Shown here piece after piece: positions 6,034 through 13,088 of a stretch of DNA of 15,203 nucleotides. The notes below the pieces were generated by a model that worked only from the letters and a program-made list of their open reading frames with translations, had not been told where the DNA came from and searched no databases. Every line of letters begins with the position of its first letter. Position 1 is the first letter of the stretch. The DNA is from JBHEMT01 sp046262435 (GTDB lineage: Bacteria; Chloroflexota; Dormibacteria; Aeolococcales; Aeolococcaceae). The DNA lies in NCBI GenBank assembly GCA_046262435.1, contig JBHEMT010000081.1, positions 1-15,203 on the forward strand, written 5' to 3'. The translations under genes and the position numbers were made by a program.

Positions 6034-6060
6034 ATGTCCACCGCGTCCCCGTGCCGGTGA
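6034..6060 (+). CDS. Possible 8-codon leader peptide coupled to the FtsA-like gene
   Basis: A strong GGAGG (6019-6023) lies 10 bases before ATG 6034, but that frame gives only MSTASPCR and then TGA at 6058-6060. The stop overlaps a GTG (6057-6059) in the frame of the FtsA-like gene as GTGA, the same junction used elsewhere in this window. The FtsA-like gene itself has no ribosome-binding site close to its GTG. Termination-reinitiation coupling is the simplest reading. A one-base sequencing error that splits the true ATG from the gene is an alternative. Confidence 0.35.
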   Translation: MSTASPCR

Positions 6061-7319
6061 AGCGTCGCTTCCCCCTGCTGCGCCGCCGCGCTGAGTTCAA
6101 GAGCCACTACACCGTCCTTGACATCGGCACCGAGGTTGTCAAGGCGCTGGTGGTCAAGCGCGAGGACGAGAAGGGCATCGTGATCGGCGCCGGCAAGGTC
6201 CGTCAGTCGTTGACCGACATGCAGGCGGGCGCGGTGGCCGATATCCAGGCGGTCATCGACAACTGCGACCGCGCACTGAGCGATGCCGAGGACATGTGCG
6301 AGGTGATTCCCGGCCAGGCGGTGCTGGGCATCGCCGGCGAACAGGTGCGCGGCTTCTCCACCACGGCGGCACTGCCCCGCGCCAACCCGCAGACCCGGAT
6401 CAGCGAGGCCGACCTCGCCCAGGCGCTGCAGGCTGTGCAGCGGCGGGCAATGCGCGAGGCGGTGCGCCAGATGTCCCACGAACTGAACGTTGCGGAGGTC
6501 AACGTCAAGCTGGTTCACAGCGTGATCACCGCGGTGCGTATCGACGGCTACGCGGTGAGCAACCCGCTTGACTTCCAGGGCCGTTCCCTGGAGATCTCCG
6601 TGTTCAACACCTTCGCTCCTCTGACCCACATCGGCGCCCTCCAGACGGTTGCCAGGGAGCTCGACCTCGAGTTGGTGGCCACTGTGGCGGAGCCATATGC
6701 GATGGCTCGGGGCTGCGCAGCTGAGGAGGTGCACGAGCTGGGCGGGATCTTCGTCGACGTCGGCGGCGGTACCACCGACATTGCCCTGGTGCGCAACGGT
6801 GGCATCGAGGGAACGCGGATGTTCGCGGTGGGCGGACGCTCCTTCACCAAGCAGATCGCTGCCGAGCTGCACATGACCCTGGAGCAGGCGGAGCGCTTCA
6901 AGGTGGCCCACGGCGAGGGCCGGTTGCCCGCCGACCAGCAGGCCCTGGCCCACGACGCGGTCACCCCCAACGCCGAGGTGCTCGCCCAGGGAGTCGCGCT
7001 CACCCTCGAGGACCTGGCCAAGGGACGGCCCCTACCGTCCACCATCTACCTCGCCGGGGGGGGCGCCGAGCTTCCCGAGGTGGCCGAGCAACTCGCCGCG
7101 CTGGAATGGGGCGAGCAGCTGCCCTTCGCCCACGAACCGCGGGTCGTGGTGCTCACCCCCGCGGACGTCCAGGGGGTATACGACACCACCGGTTTACTGG
7201 TGGGCGCCCAGGACATCACCCCGATGGGGCTCGCCCATCACGCCATCGGGCTCGAGGATGACGACGAGGAGCCGCTTGGTGGCCTGTTGCGCCGGGTGAT
7301 GAAGGCAATGAAGGTCTAG
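6057..7319 (+). CDS. FtsA-like actin-family ATPase (FtsA/PilM superfamily)
   Basis: 420 residues from GTG 6057 (GTG 6051 possible). A basic N-terminus is followed by phosphate-1 motif VLDIGTEVVKALVV (D22), an FtsA-type 1C/SHS2 region (about 80-170, AVLGIAGEQVRGF), phosphate-2 motif FVDVGGGTTDIAL (232-244) and the adenosine-site motif LAGGGAEL (332-339). Segments such as VIGAGKVRQSLTDMQAG and AVGGRSFTKQIA resemble FtsA more than PilM. The C-terminal LGGLLRRVMKAMK looks like the amphipathic membrane-targeting helix of FtsA. FtsA anchors FtsZ to the membrane, while PilM binds a bitopic partner in type IV pilus machines. No ftsZ or pilin gene is present, and the next gene, two bases on, encodes a bitopic membrane protein. 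It may therefore be a specialised paralogue. Function beyond ATP-binding membrane scaffold is inference. Confidence 0.85.
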   Translation: MKRRFPLLRRRAEFKSHYTVLDIGTEVVKALVVKREDEKGIVIGAGKVRQSLTDMQAGAVADIQAVIDNCDRALSDAEDMCEVIPGQAVLGIAGEQVRGFSTTAALPRANPQTRISEADLAQALQAVQRRAMREAVRQMSHELNVAEVNVKLVHSVITAVRIDGYAVSNPLDFQGRSLEISVFNTFAPLTHIGALQTVARELDLELVATVAEPYAMARGCAAEEVHELGGIFVDVGGGTTDIALVRNGGIEGTRMFAVGGRSFTKQIAAELHMTLEQAERFKVAHGEGRLPADQQALAHDAVTPNAEVLAQGVALTLEDLAKGRPLPSTIYLAGGGAELPEVAEQLAALEWGEQLPFAHEPRVVVLTPADVQGVYDTTGLLVGAQDITPMGLAHHAIGLEDDDEEPLGGLLRRVMKAMKV

Positions 7320-7321
7320 CC

Positions 7322-9037
7322 GTGCCCCGGGTCATCTACCTCGACGCCAGCGACGAGATCACCGATGTGATCGGCCGGTTGCGCGGTGCCAGCCGGACCG
7401 GTGAGCAGGAGGTTGCGCTGGTGCTGCCTCCGGGCGCCCGCACCATGGGCAACCCGGTCAACCTGCGGTTGCTCAGGCAGATGGCGCAGCAGGGCGGGAC
7501 GCGGACGGCGATCGTCAGCGGCGACCCCCCGGTGCAGCGGCTCGCCCAGGAGGCGGGGCTGTCTACCTACGCCTCGGTTCAGGCCTATGAGCGCGGCATC
7601 GAGCTGGTGCGGCCGCACGACGATGCCGCTCCGGCGGACGGGTATCGAATGGGCGGACCGGCCGCCGGTGCCGCCGCGGCGACCCTGCTGCGGCCGGCGC
7701 CGACGGAGGTGCTGGGGCCGCCCCCGCGGCAGGCTCCGCCCGAGCCTCCGCAGGGTCCGGCGCGGCCCATCGCCGGCTTCGACAGGCGCCGTCCCTACTA
7801 CTACACGGCGCTGGCCCTGGCCGCCGTGGGCCTGCTGCTGCTGCTCCTGGTGCTGCCCACCGCGCGGGTGACCATCACCCTGCAGGCCCAGGCGATCAGC
7901 GTCAACCCGATCATCCAGGGCAGCACCGACGCCAGCCTGGGCACGGCGCCCGACCATCTGGTCACCACCGTGGTGAGCGCCGACGCCAGCGGCACGCTGA
8001 TGGCCACCCCCACCGGGGTCAAGACCATTCCAGCCGCAGCCGCAACCGGAACGGTGGTGATCAAAAGCGACCTTCCCCAGGCGTCCACCTTCCCGATCCC
8101 CAAGGGAGAGGAGTTCGACACCGCCGACAACCCGCCGGTGAAGTTCTACGCCACCCAGGACGTGACCATCTGCGTGCCCGGGGGACCTCCCGAGGCGGTG
8201 TGTCCTGCCGACGGCTCCGGCGGAGGCGCCGACGCCGTACCGGTGACTGACGGTACTCCCGAGGCGCGCGGCAACGTGCCCGCCGGGGCGATCAGCAGGT
8301 GGCCGCAGAACCCCTGCGACCCGAAGAACTACCCGCCGCCGCCGGCCACGCCGCCGGCGTGTGCGGCCACCGATCTCACCGTGTCGAACCCCGCCGCCAC
8401 CTCGGGCGGAGCCGACGCCAAGAAGCTGGTGGTGGCCAGCGCCAGGGACGTCGAGGGCTTTCAGGCCCAGGTCACCGCGCTCCAAAAGCAGCTGAACGAC
8501 ACGCTCAACGCGCAGCTGCAGAAGGCCGCGGGCCAGCGCCAGTTCGCCATCGACAGCAGCCGCTCGGGACTCAGCATCGCCTTCGCGGTGACCCCACCCT
8601 TGCCCAAGGCCGACGACCAGTACCAGGCGACCCAGGTGACTGTCAGCGGGCACGGCAGGGTGGCCACCTACGATCCCAGCGACGTACGCCGGGTGGTGCG
8701 CGCCGACCTTCAGCAGCAGGTGCCGCAGAACGAGCAGTTGGGCGACAACCCGGCGTTGCCGCCACCCACGGTGACCCAGTCGAGCGCGGATGACGGCACC
8801 GTGATCCTCAGCGCCTCGGGTGCCGGGTTCGCCCAGCCGATGGTCGATACTGAACGGCTCAAGGGGCAGTTCACGGGCAAGGGAAGGACCGAGGCACGGC
8901 GGTTGGCGGAGCGCAGCGGCGGCCCGCAGGTGCAGAGCGTGGAGATCGAGCAGTCCCCCGTCGCCCTGCCCTGGCTGCCCTTCTTCTCCAACCGGATCGA
9001 GGTGCGGGAGAACGTCATCGCCAAACCAGCACCATGA
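7322..9037 (+). CDS. Bitopic membrane protein with extracytoplasmic baseplate-J-like domain
   Basis: 571 residues from GTG 7322, two bases after the previous stop; a GAAGG in the end of that gene can serve as its ribosome-binding site. Residues 1 to ~105 form a soluble alpha/beta domain (VIYLDASDEITDVIGRLR; GNPVNLRLLRQMAQQ). A Pro/Ala-rich linker follows, then one Leu-rich transmembrane helix (160-183) and about 390 extracytoplasmic residues. In these, TGTVVIKSDL, IPKGEEFDTADNPPVKFYAT and ARGNVPAGAI follow the baseplate J/gp47 pattern known from phage-tail-like proteins and annotated in many Chloroflexota proteins. Cysteines flank a proline-rich insert (PCDPKNYPPPPATPPAC) and another pair sits at ICVPGGPPEAVC, so disulfides are possible. 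There is no signal-peptide cleavage site. The role is unknown. Topology recalls PilN/GspL partners of actin-like PilM, and the stop overlaps ruvX (ATGA). Confidence 0.8.
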   Translation: MPRVIYLDASDEITDVIGRLRGASRTGEQEVALVLPPGARTMGNPVNLRLLRQMAQQGGTRTAIVSGDPPVQRLAQEAGLSTYASVQAYERGIELVRPHDDAAPADGYRMGGPAAGAAAATLLRPAPTEVLGPPPRQAPPEPPQGPARPIAGFDRRRPYYYTALALAAVGLLLLLLVLPTARVTITLQAQAISVNPIIQGSTDASLGTAPDHLVTTVVSADASGTLMATPTGVKTIPAAAATGTVVIKSDLPQASTFPIPKGEEFDTADNPPVKFYATQDVTICVPGGPPEAVCPADGSGGGADAVPVTDGTPEARGNVPAGAISRWPQNPCDPKNYPPPPATPPACAATDLTVSNPAATSGGADAKKLVVASARDVEGFQAQVTALQKQLNDTLNAQLQKAAGQRQFAIDSSRSGLSIAFAVTPPLPKADDQYQATQVTVSGHGRVATYDPSDVRRVVRADLQQQVPQNEQLGDNPALPPPTVTQSSADDGTVILSASGAGFAQPMVDTERLKGQFTGKGRTEARRLAERSGGPQVQSVEIEQSPVALPWLPFFSNRIEVRENVIAKPAP

Positions 9038-9471
9038 CCGTCGCCCTGGGGGTGGACGTGGGCACGGTCCGGGTGGGGCTCGCCGCCAGCGACCCCAGCG
9101 GTTCGCTCGCCAGTCCGGTTGCCAGTTTGCCGGCGCGCGACCCCGAGGCGGTCTGGCGGCGCATCGCCGAGGAGTCGCGCACCCGAGAGGCCACCCACCT
9201 GGTGGTCGGCCTGCCCCGCCGCCTCGACGGCGGTGAGGGCGAGGCAGCGGCCGCGGCGCGCCGCTTCGGCTCGGTGGCCGCAGAGCGCTGCGGGCTGCGC
9301 GTCGAGTACTTCGACGAGCGCTTCAGCACCGTGCAGGCGGAGCGCACCCTGATTCAACAGGGGGTGCGCCGGCAGCGTCGCCGGCAAAGCGTTGACGCCC
9401 ATGCTGCAGCTCTGGTGCTCCAGGGCTGGCTCGACGCGCGGCGCCTCGCCCCCCGGGGGTCCGCCGGGTGA
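9034..9471 (+). CDS. ruvX: RuvX/YqgF, RNase H-fold nuclease
   Basis: 145 residues, the usual length for the family. YqgF/RuvX has been linked to maturation of the 16S rRNA 5' end and to Holliday-junction resolution. Motifs: LGVDVGTVRVGLA with catalytic Asp8, VVGLPRRLDGGEGEAA, YFDERFSTVQAE (Asp94/Glu95) and SVDAHAAALVLQ with Asp121. The C-terminus is short and disordered (RGSAG). The ATG overlaps the preceding stop (ATGA), and its own TGA overlaps the mltG start (GTGA). ruvX followed by mltG is a common bacterial order, often after alaS; here an unrelated membrane protein precedes it. Assignment is firm; the biological role follows from family knowledge. Confidence 0.95.
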   Translation: MTVALGVDVGTVRVGLAASDPSGSLASPVASLPARDPEAVWRRIAEESRTREATHLVVGLPRRLDGGEGEAAAAARRFGSVAAERCGLRVEYFDERFSTVQAERTLIQQGVRRQRRRQSVDAHAAALVLQGWLDARRLAPRGSAG

Positions 9472-10514
9472 CGGCGACGCGCGAGCGGGGGGGCATCGGA
9501 GCGGCCTTCGCGGTGCTTGGACTGCTGGCCGTGCTGGCGGTGGCGGGTGGGGGCGCCTACACCTACGGCCGCGCTCAGCTGGCCGCCCCGTCCGCGACCC
9601 ACGACCAGGCCCAGCGAGTCGAGGTCAGGCCGGGGGAGACCTCGGACCAGCTTGCTGACGAGCTGGCCGGGCGTGGGTTGATCCGCAGCGCCTTCTGGTT
9701 CCGGCTCTACGCACGTCTCCGGGGCCTGGGTGGCACCCTGCAGCCGGGCACCTTCGAGCTCGACAACGGCATGGGCGCGAGCGCGATCGTCGCCAAGCTC
9801 GGCGCCGCCCCGGAGCAGGGCAGCCACCGGGTGGTCCTCACCGAGGGGCTCACCGCCACCCAGATGGCCGCCAAGATCGAGGCCGCGGGCACCGGGATTA
9901 CCGCCGCCGACTACCTGCGCGAAGTGCGCTCGGGACAGTTCAGCGCCGCCTTCCTCGCCGGGCGGCCCCCGGGGGCAAGCCTGGAGGGATTCCTGTTCCC
10001 CGACACCTATGACGTCGCCCCCGGGACCAGCGCCCACGCGCTGGTGCAGCGCCAGCTCGACGACTTCGCCCGCAACGGCGTGCCCGCGCTGCAGGGCTCC
10101 AAGACCGGCCTGCCCACGTACCAGCTGGTCGTCCTGGCCTCCGTGGTCGAGCGCGAGGCGCGCCTGGACGTCGACCGGCCCAAGGTTGCCGGGGTGATCG
10201 CCAACCGGCTCGCCGCCAACATGCTGCTCCAGGTGGATGCCAGTGTGACCTTCGGCCTCGGGGTCAGCGGCCGCGAGCCCACCGCTGCCGAGAAGCAGCA
10301 GGACACGCCGTACAACACCTACCTACACCCCGGGCTGCCGCCCTCGCCGATCAGCAACCCGGGTCGCGCCGCGCTGCTGGCCGCGGCCAACCCGGCGCCC
10401 GGGCCGTTCCTGTTCTATGTTTCCGACGGCTGTGGCAGAAACCATTACGCGGTGACCAACGCCGAACACGAGCGCAATGTCGCCCGCTATCTCGGCCGGC
10501 CGTGTGTGCCGTGA
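9468..10514 (+). CDS. mltG: MltG, endolytic peptidoglycan transglycosylase
   Basis: 348 residues from GTG 9468. A bitopic inner-membrane enzyme that cuts nascent glycan strands and is thought to set their length. One N-terminal transmembrane helix (about 10-32) is followed by a LysM-like segment (VRPGETSDQLADELAGRGLI) and the YceG catalytic domain. That domain has LEGFLFPDTYDV, LASVVEREA with Glu228 equivalent to the E. coli catalytic Glu218, LQVDASVTFGLG, DTPYNTYLHPGLPPSPISNP and the final NHYAVTNAEHERN. All characteristic motifs are intact. It overlaps ruvX by four bases (GTGA). The prepilin-peptidase-like gene begins 27 bp after its stop; aroE, which commonly sits there in Firmicutes, is missing. 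Confidence 0.96.
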   Translation: MTATRERGGIGAAFAVLGLLAVLAVAGGGAYTYGRAQLAAPSATHDQAQRVEVRPGETSDQLADELAGRGLIRSAFWFRLYARLRGLGGTLQPGTFELDNGMGASAIVAKLGAAPEQGSHRVVLTEGLTATQMAAKIEAAGTGITAADYLREVRSGQFSAAFLAGRPPGASLEGFLFPDTYDVAPGTSAHALVQRQLDDFARNGVPALQGSKTGLPTYQLVVLASVVEREARLDVDRPKVAGVIANRLAANMLLQVDASVTFGLGVSGREPTAAEKQQDTPYNTYLHPGLPPSPISNPGRAALLAAANPAPGPFLFYVSDGCGRNHYAVTNAEHERNVARYLGRPCVP

Positions 10515-10541
10515 GCGGGTGAGCGGCGACGTGGCATTCTC

Positions 10542-11411
10542 GTGAACGACCTTGCCGTCGCCGGCATTGGCGCGCTCGGGGCCGCCGTGGGCTTGGGCTC
10601 GGGCTGGCTTGCGGTGCAACTCGAGCGTCGTGAGCAGCTTGAGGAGGAGGACCTCGAGGGCCGGCGCACCTATGAGGCGGAGGCTGAGGCGGCGCGGCGC
10701 GGCCCGGAGGCGGAGGGAACGCTGGGGGAGGAGTTCCCTCCGTACGAGCTCGAGACCTACGGTTGGAGCCGGTTTGAGCGGGTGCTCTCGCCCCTGCTCA
10801 CGGCGGTGGGGTTCGCCCTGTTCGCCCATCACGAGGAATTCGCCGGCCCAACCCCACCGGGGCTGCAGGGAGTTCCCTCGGGTACCCGGGTTGTCGTGCT
10901 GCTCATGCACCTCTTCTGGGTGGCCGCACTGGTTCACATCCTGGCCTTTGACGCCAAGCACCGGCTGGTGCTCAACCGGGTCAGCTACCCGCTGATCGTG
11001 ACCTCGCTGCTGCTCTCACTGATCACCCCCAACCTCGGTTTCGGGCACGCCCTAGTGGGCGCAGTCGTCGGGTACCTGGTTTTCTTGCTGCCCAGCCTTG
11101 CCTTCGGTTCGGGGGTTATCGGTCAGGGTGATGCCAAGCTGGGCGCCATCCTGGGCGCTCTCACTGGGATGTCGGGCGACCCCAACCACTTCGGAACCCT
11201 GTACGCCCTGATCGCCGCCTTCCTTCTCGGCGGCGCCGCCAGCCTGGTCATCCTCGCCGCGGCTGCCCTGCGCGGCGCGCGGGAGGCCGGCGGCCTGCGC
11301 CGAGCGCCTGCCGCTGCTGGGCGCGCTCTGCGACAGCGCCTTCGGGAACCGATACCCTATGCCCCGTACCTGTGCGCGGGGACCGCGGTGGTTCTCTTCA
11401 ACGGCGTGTGA
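10542..11411 (+). CDS. Prepilin-peptidase-like A24 aspartic membrane protease lacking the cysteine motif
   Basis: 289 residues from GTG 10542. This family cleaves prepilin leader peptides (PilD/GspO). Both catalytic motifs are visible: AFDAKHRLVLNRVSYP with Asp137, and GQGDAKLGAI (the GxGD motif) with Asp197. The end motif IPYAPYLCAG matches the usual IPFGPFL. Hydrophobic segments give an N-terminal helix plus about six more. The region after the first helix is a charged loop (about 27-70, rich in Glu and Arg) and lacks the two CxxC pairs and the methyltransferase-type sequence of classical PilD, so N-methylation of substrates is doubtful. The gene follows mltG by 27 bp and precedes a PH-domain gene by 31 bp. 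No pilin or pilus ATPase is in the window, so its substrate is unknown. Confidence 0.85.
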   Translation: MNDLAVAGIGALGAAVGLGSGWLAVQLERREQLEEEDLEGRRTYEAEAEAARRGPEAEGTLGEEFPPYELETYGWSRFERVLSPLLTAVGFALFAHHEEFAGPTPPGLQGVPSGTRVVVLLMHLFWVAALVHILAFDAKHRLVLNRVSYPLIVTSLLLSLITPNLGFGHALVGAVVGYLVFLLPSLAFGSGVIGQGDAKLGAILGALTGMSGDPNHFGTLYALIAAFLLGGAASLVILAAAALRGAREAGGLRRAPAAAGRALRQRLREPIPYAPYLCAGTAVVLFNGV

Positions 11412-11442
11412 CATCGCCCGGCCGGGCGAGGAGAATCCGGCA

Positions 11443-12093
11443 ATGGCTCCACAGATGCTCGCGGGGGAGCGCCCGATCACGGTGGTCCGCCAGCACTGGC
11501 TGGTGCTGGTCCCCACCGTGATCCTCGCCGTTCTGGTGCTGAGCGTCGGGTTCACCGTGCTCGAACTGCTGCCCAGCATGGCGTTCGGTTTCCATGCTCG
11601 TGGGGTGTGGCGACTGCTCGAGCTGTTTCTCGTGCTGGGGGCGGTGGGCAGCGTTGTTGCCACCTGGCTGCGCTGGCGATCGCAGACCTACATGCTGACC
11701 GACCATCGCATCGTGGTCAGCCAGGGCGTGGTGGCCAGGGTTACCGAGTCGATCAGCCTCGATCGGGTGCAGGACACCCGCATGCGCCAGGGAATGGGTG
11801 GGCGGTTGCTGGGGTGCGGGGATGTGGAGATCGAGTCCTCCGGTCGCGACGGCACCGAGGTGCTCAACTTCATCCCCCATCCGGAGTCGTTTCACAACGC
11901 GCTGATCACGGCCATCGAGAACCACCGCGTCGGCGCGCTCGGTGACGACGCGAGCGGCAGCGGCGACGCCGGGACGACCGGCTGGGCCACCCAGGGCGCG
12001 GTGCGCGGACCGGCTGGGCGCAGCGGCGGAGCCACAGCTCAGCCCCCGCAGTGGCCGCAGAGCGGGCTCCGCGACGACCGCTACCGTCACTAG
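11443..12093 (+). CDS. Bacterial PH-domain (bPH2/DUF304-type) membrane protein
   Basis: 216 residues from ATG 11443, chosen because GAGGAG (11428-11433) lies nine bases upstream; the frame extends upstream to 11359 over the previous gene without motifs. Two transmembrane helices (about 19-42 and 58-76) precede a cytoplasmic bPH2 domain starting at QTYMLTDHRIVVSQGVV (81-97) and including SISLDRVQDTRM and the conserved GxGDVEIES-like LGCGDVEIESSGRDG. The last ~50 residues are a Gly/Ser/Ala/Gln-rich disordered tail ending in basic residues. Such proteins are widespread and poorly characterised; some are linked to membrane-protein stress or export, but nothing here fixes a role. The TAG stop lies inside the TAGGAT hexamer proposed as the efp -10. 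Confidence 0.85.
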   Translation: MAPQMLAGERPITVVRQHWLVLVPTVILAVLVLSVGFTVLELLPSMAFGFHARGVWRLLELFLVLGAVGSVVATWLRWRSQTYMLTDHRIVVSQGVVARVTESISLDRVQDTRMRQGMGGRLLGCGDVEIESSGRDGTEVLNFIPHPESFHNALITAIENHRVGALGDDASGSGDAGTTGWATQGAVRGPAGRSGGATAQPPQWPQSGLRDDRYRH

Positions 12094-12096
12094 GAT
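12091..12096 (+). promoter_or_regulatory. Candidate -10 element (TAGGAT) for the efp operon
   Basis: TAGGAT overlaps the stop codon of the PH-domain gene. Transcription starting near 12103 would give a ~33-nt leader with GGAG at 12122-12125 and ATG at 12136. No convincing -35 is seen 17 bp upstream. A transcription start here would separate efp-Asp23-nusB-xse from the envelope genes. Confidence 0.35.
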
Positions 12097-12135
12097 GCAG
12101 CCGCCCGGCGGCGGTCGCGCAGGAGACAGACAGGG

Positions 12136-12699
12136 ATGATCAACGCTGGCGAACTTCGCCCCGGCAACACCGTGGAGCGCTCCGGCGAGCTCTTCCAGGT
12201 GATGGACTTTCAGCACGTCAAGCAGGGCCGGGGGACCGCGTTCGTGCGCGCCAGGCTCAAGAACCTGACCAGCGGTGGGGTGACCGAGGAGACCTTTCGC
12301 CCGGAGGAGAAGTTCGGCCGCGCACGGATCGACAGGACCGAGGCGCAGTTCCTCTACAAAGACGGTGAGTCCTACGTGGTGATGGACAGCTCCACCTACG
12401 ACCAGTTCCCGGTTTCCGAGGAGCAGCTGGGCGACAGCCGGCGCTGGCTCAAGGAGAACGACACCCTTTTCCTGCTCACCTACGACGAGCGGGTGCTGGG
12501 GGTGGAGCTCCCGATCGCGGTGGAGCTGGTGATCACCGAGACCGACCCCGGCTTCAAGGGGGATACGGCCAACGCGGGCACCAAACCGGCGACCGTGGAG
12601 ACCGGCGCGCATGTCGACGTTCCGCTGTTCGTGAACCAGGGCGACCGCATCCGGGTGGACACACGCACCGGCAAGTACATGGACCGCGTGCTGTCATGA
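12136..12699 (+). CDS. efp: Translation elongation factor P, arginine-tip type
   Basis: 187 residues, the normal length. EF-P binds between ribosomal P and E sites and relieves stalling at polyproline. Domain 1 begins INAGELRPG; the loop that reaches the tRNA CCA end reads HVKQGRGTAFVRARLKNL. Arg32 sits where E. coli carries its modified Lys34, so lysylation by EpmA/EpmB is not expected. Arg32 is rhamnosylated by EarP in Pseudomonas, yet Thermus also has an arginine in a similar LGRGGAKV context without known EarP. Domain 3 has the family signature in DPGFKGDTANAGTKPA and VDTRTGKYMDRV. GGAG lies 10 bases before the ATG. The stop overlaps the next start (ATGA). EF-P would help translate proline-rich proteins such as the neighbour at 7322-9037. 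Confidence 0.97.
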   Translation: MINAGELRPGNTVERSGELFQVMDFQHVKQGRGTAFVRARLKNLTSGGVTEETFRPEEKFGRARIDRTEAQFLYKDGESYVVMDSSTYDQFPVSEEQLGDSRRWLKENDTLFLLTYDERVLGVELPIAVELVITETDPGFKGDTANAGTKPATVETGAHVDVPLFVNQGDRIRVDTRTGKYMDRVLS

Positions 12700-13088
12700 G
12701 TGATGCGCTGGCCGACGGCGTCGGCCTCCAGATCGGCGAAGCCGGCGACGGGCGCGACCGGCTTGGGACCACCCGGGTGGCCAACGACGTGGTGGCCTGG
12801 ATCGCCGCGTTGAGCGCCCTCGAGGTAGCCGGGGTGCACGCCATGTACCGCCCCGGGGGCCAGTCGATCGACCGGATCCTGCGCCGGCCGGTGGCCCATC
12901 GCGGGGTGCGCGTGGAGGTCGACGGCGACACCCTGCACCTGGACCTCTGGGTTGTGATGGAGGCCGGCACCGACCTGCCGGCAACCGGTGCCGCGGTGCA
13001 GCGGAGGGTTGCCGACGCGGTGGAGCGCATGCTCGGTCTCAGCGTCGTCGAGCTCAATGTCTACATCAGCGAGGTCGTCTTTCGGTGA
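12696..13088 (+). CDS. Asp23/Gls24 family envelope-stress-response protein
   Basis: 130 residues overlapping efp by four bases (ATGA). Family features are the LGTTRVANDVVAWIAALSALEVAGV start, a central GVRVEVDGDTLHLDLWVVME strand block and the helix-strand end VQRRVADAVERMLGLSVVEL followed by NVYISEVVF. In Firmicutes and actinobacteria Asp23-type proteins associate with the membrane through a partner and protect against cell-wall stress; the yqhY-type paralogue sits between efp and nusB as here and influences lipid metabolism. No membrane helix is present, so it is probably cytoplasmic. A polar N-terminal extension of about 22 residues precedes the domain. The stop overlaps nusB (GTGA). Assignment to the family is firm; the exact role is inferred from context. 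Confidence 0.9.
   Translation: MSDALADGVGLQIGEAGDGRDRLGTTRVANDVVAWIAALSALEVAGVHAMYRPGGQSIDRILRRPVAHRGVRVEVDGDTLHLDLWVVMEAGTDLPATGAAVQRRVADAVERMLGLSVVELNVYISEVVFR

Noticed and set aside
5919..6056. TTG-initiated N-terminal extension of the FtsA-like protein
   Set aside because: It would start only four bases after the candidate -10, is Pro/Arg/His-rich and unlike FtsA. Family-like sequence begins near 6057.
7831..7855. CTG/CTC-rich run as a microsatellite
   Set aside because: It encodes the Leu-rich core of the transmembrane helix; composition is explained by protein function.
7316..8653. 445-residue open frame on the - strand across the J-like gene
   Set aside because: Antisense shadow; Gly/Arg/His-rich with no domains, while the + strand has a membrane helix, J-like motifs and tight junctions.
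7322..9037. Baseplate-J signature as evidence for a prophage or contractile injection system
   Set aside because: No sheath, tube, spike, integrase or lysis gene is nearby. The protein has a membrane anchor and cytoplasmic domain, unlike a phage baseplate subunit.
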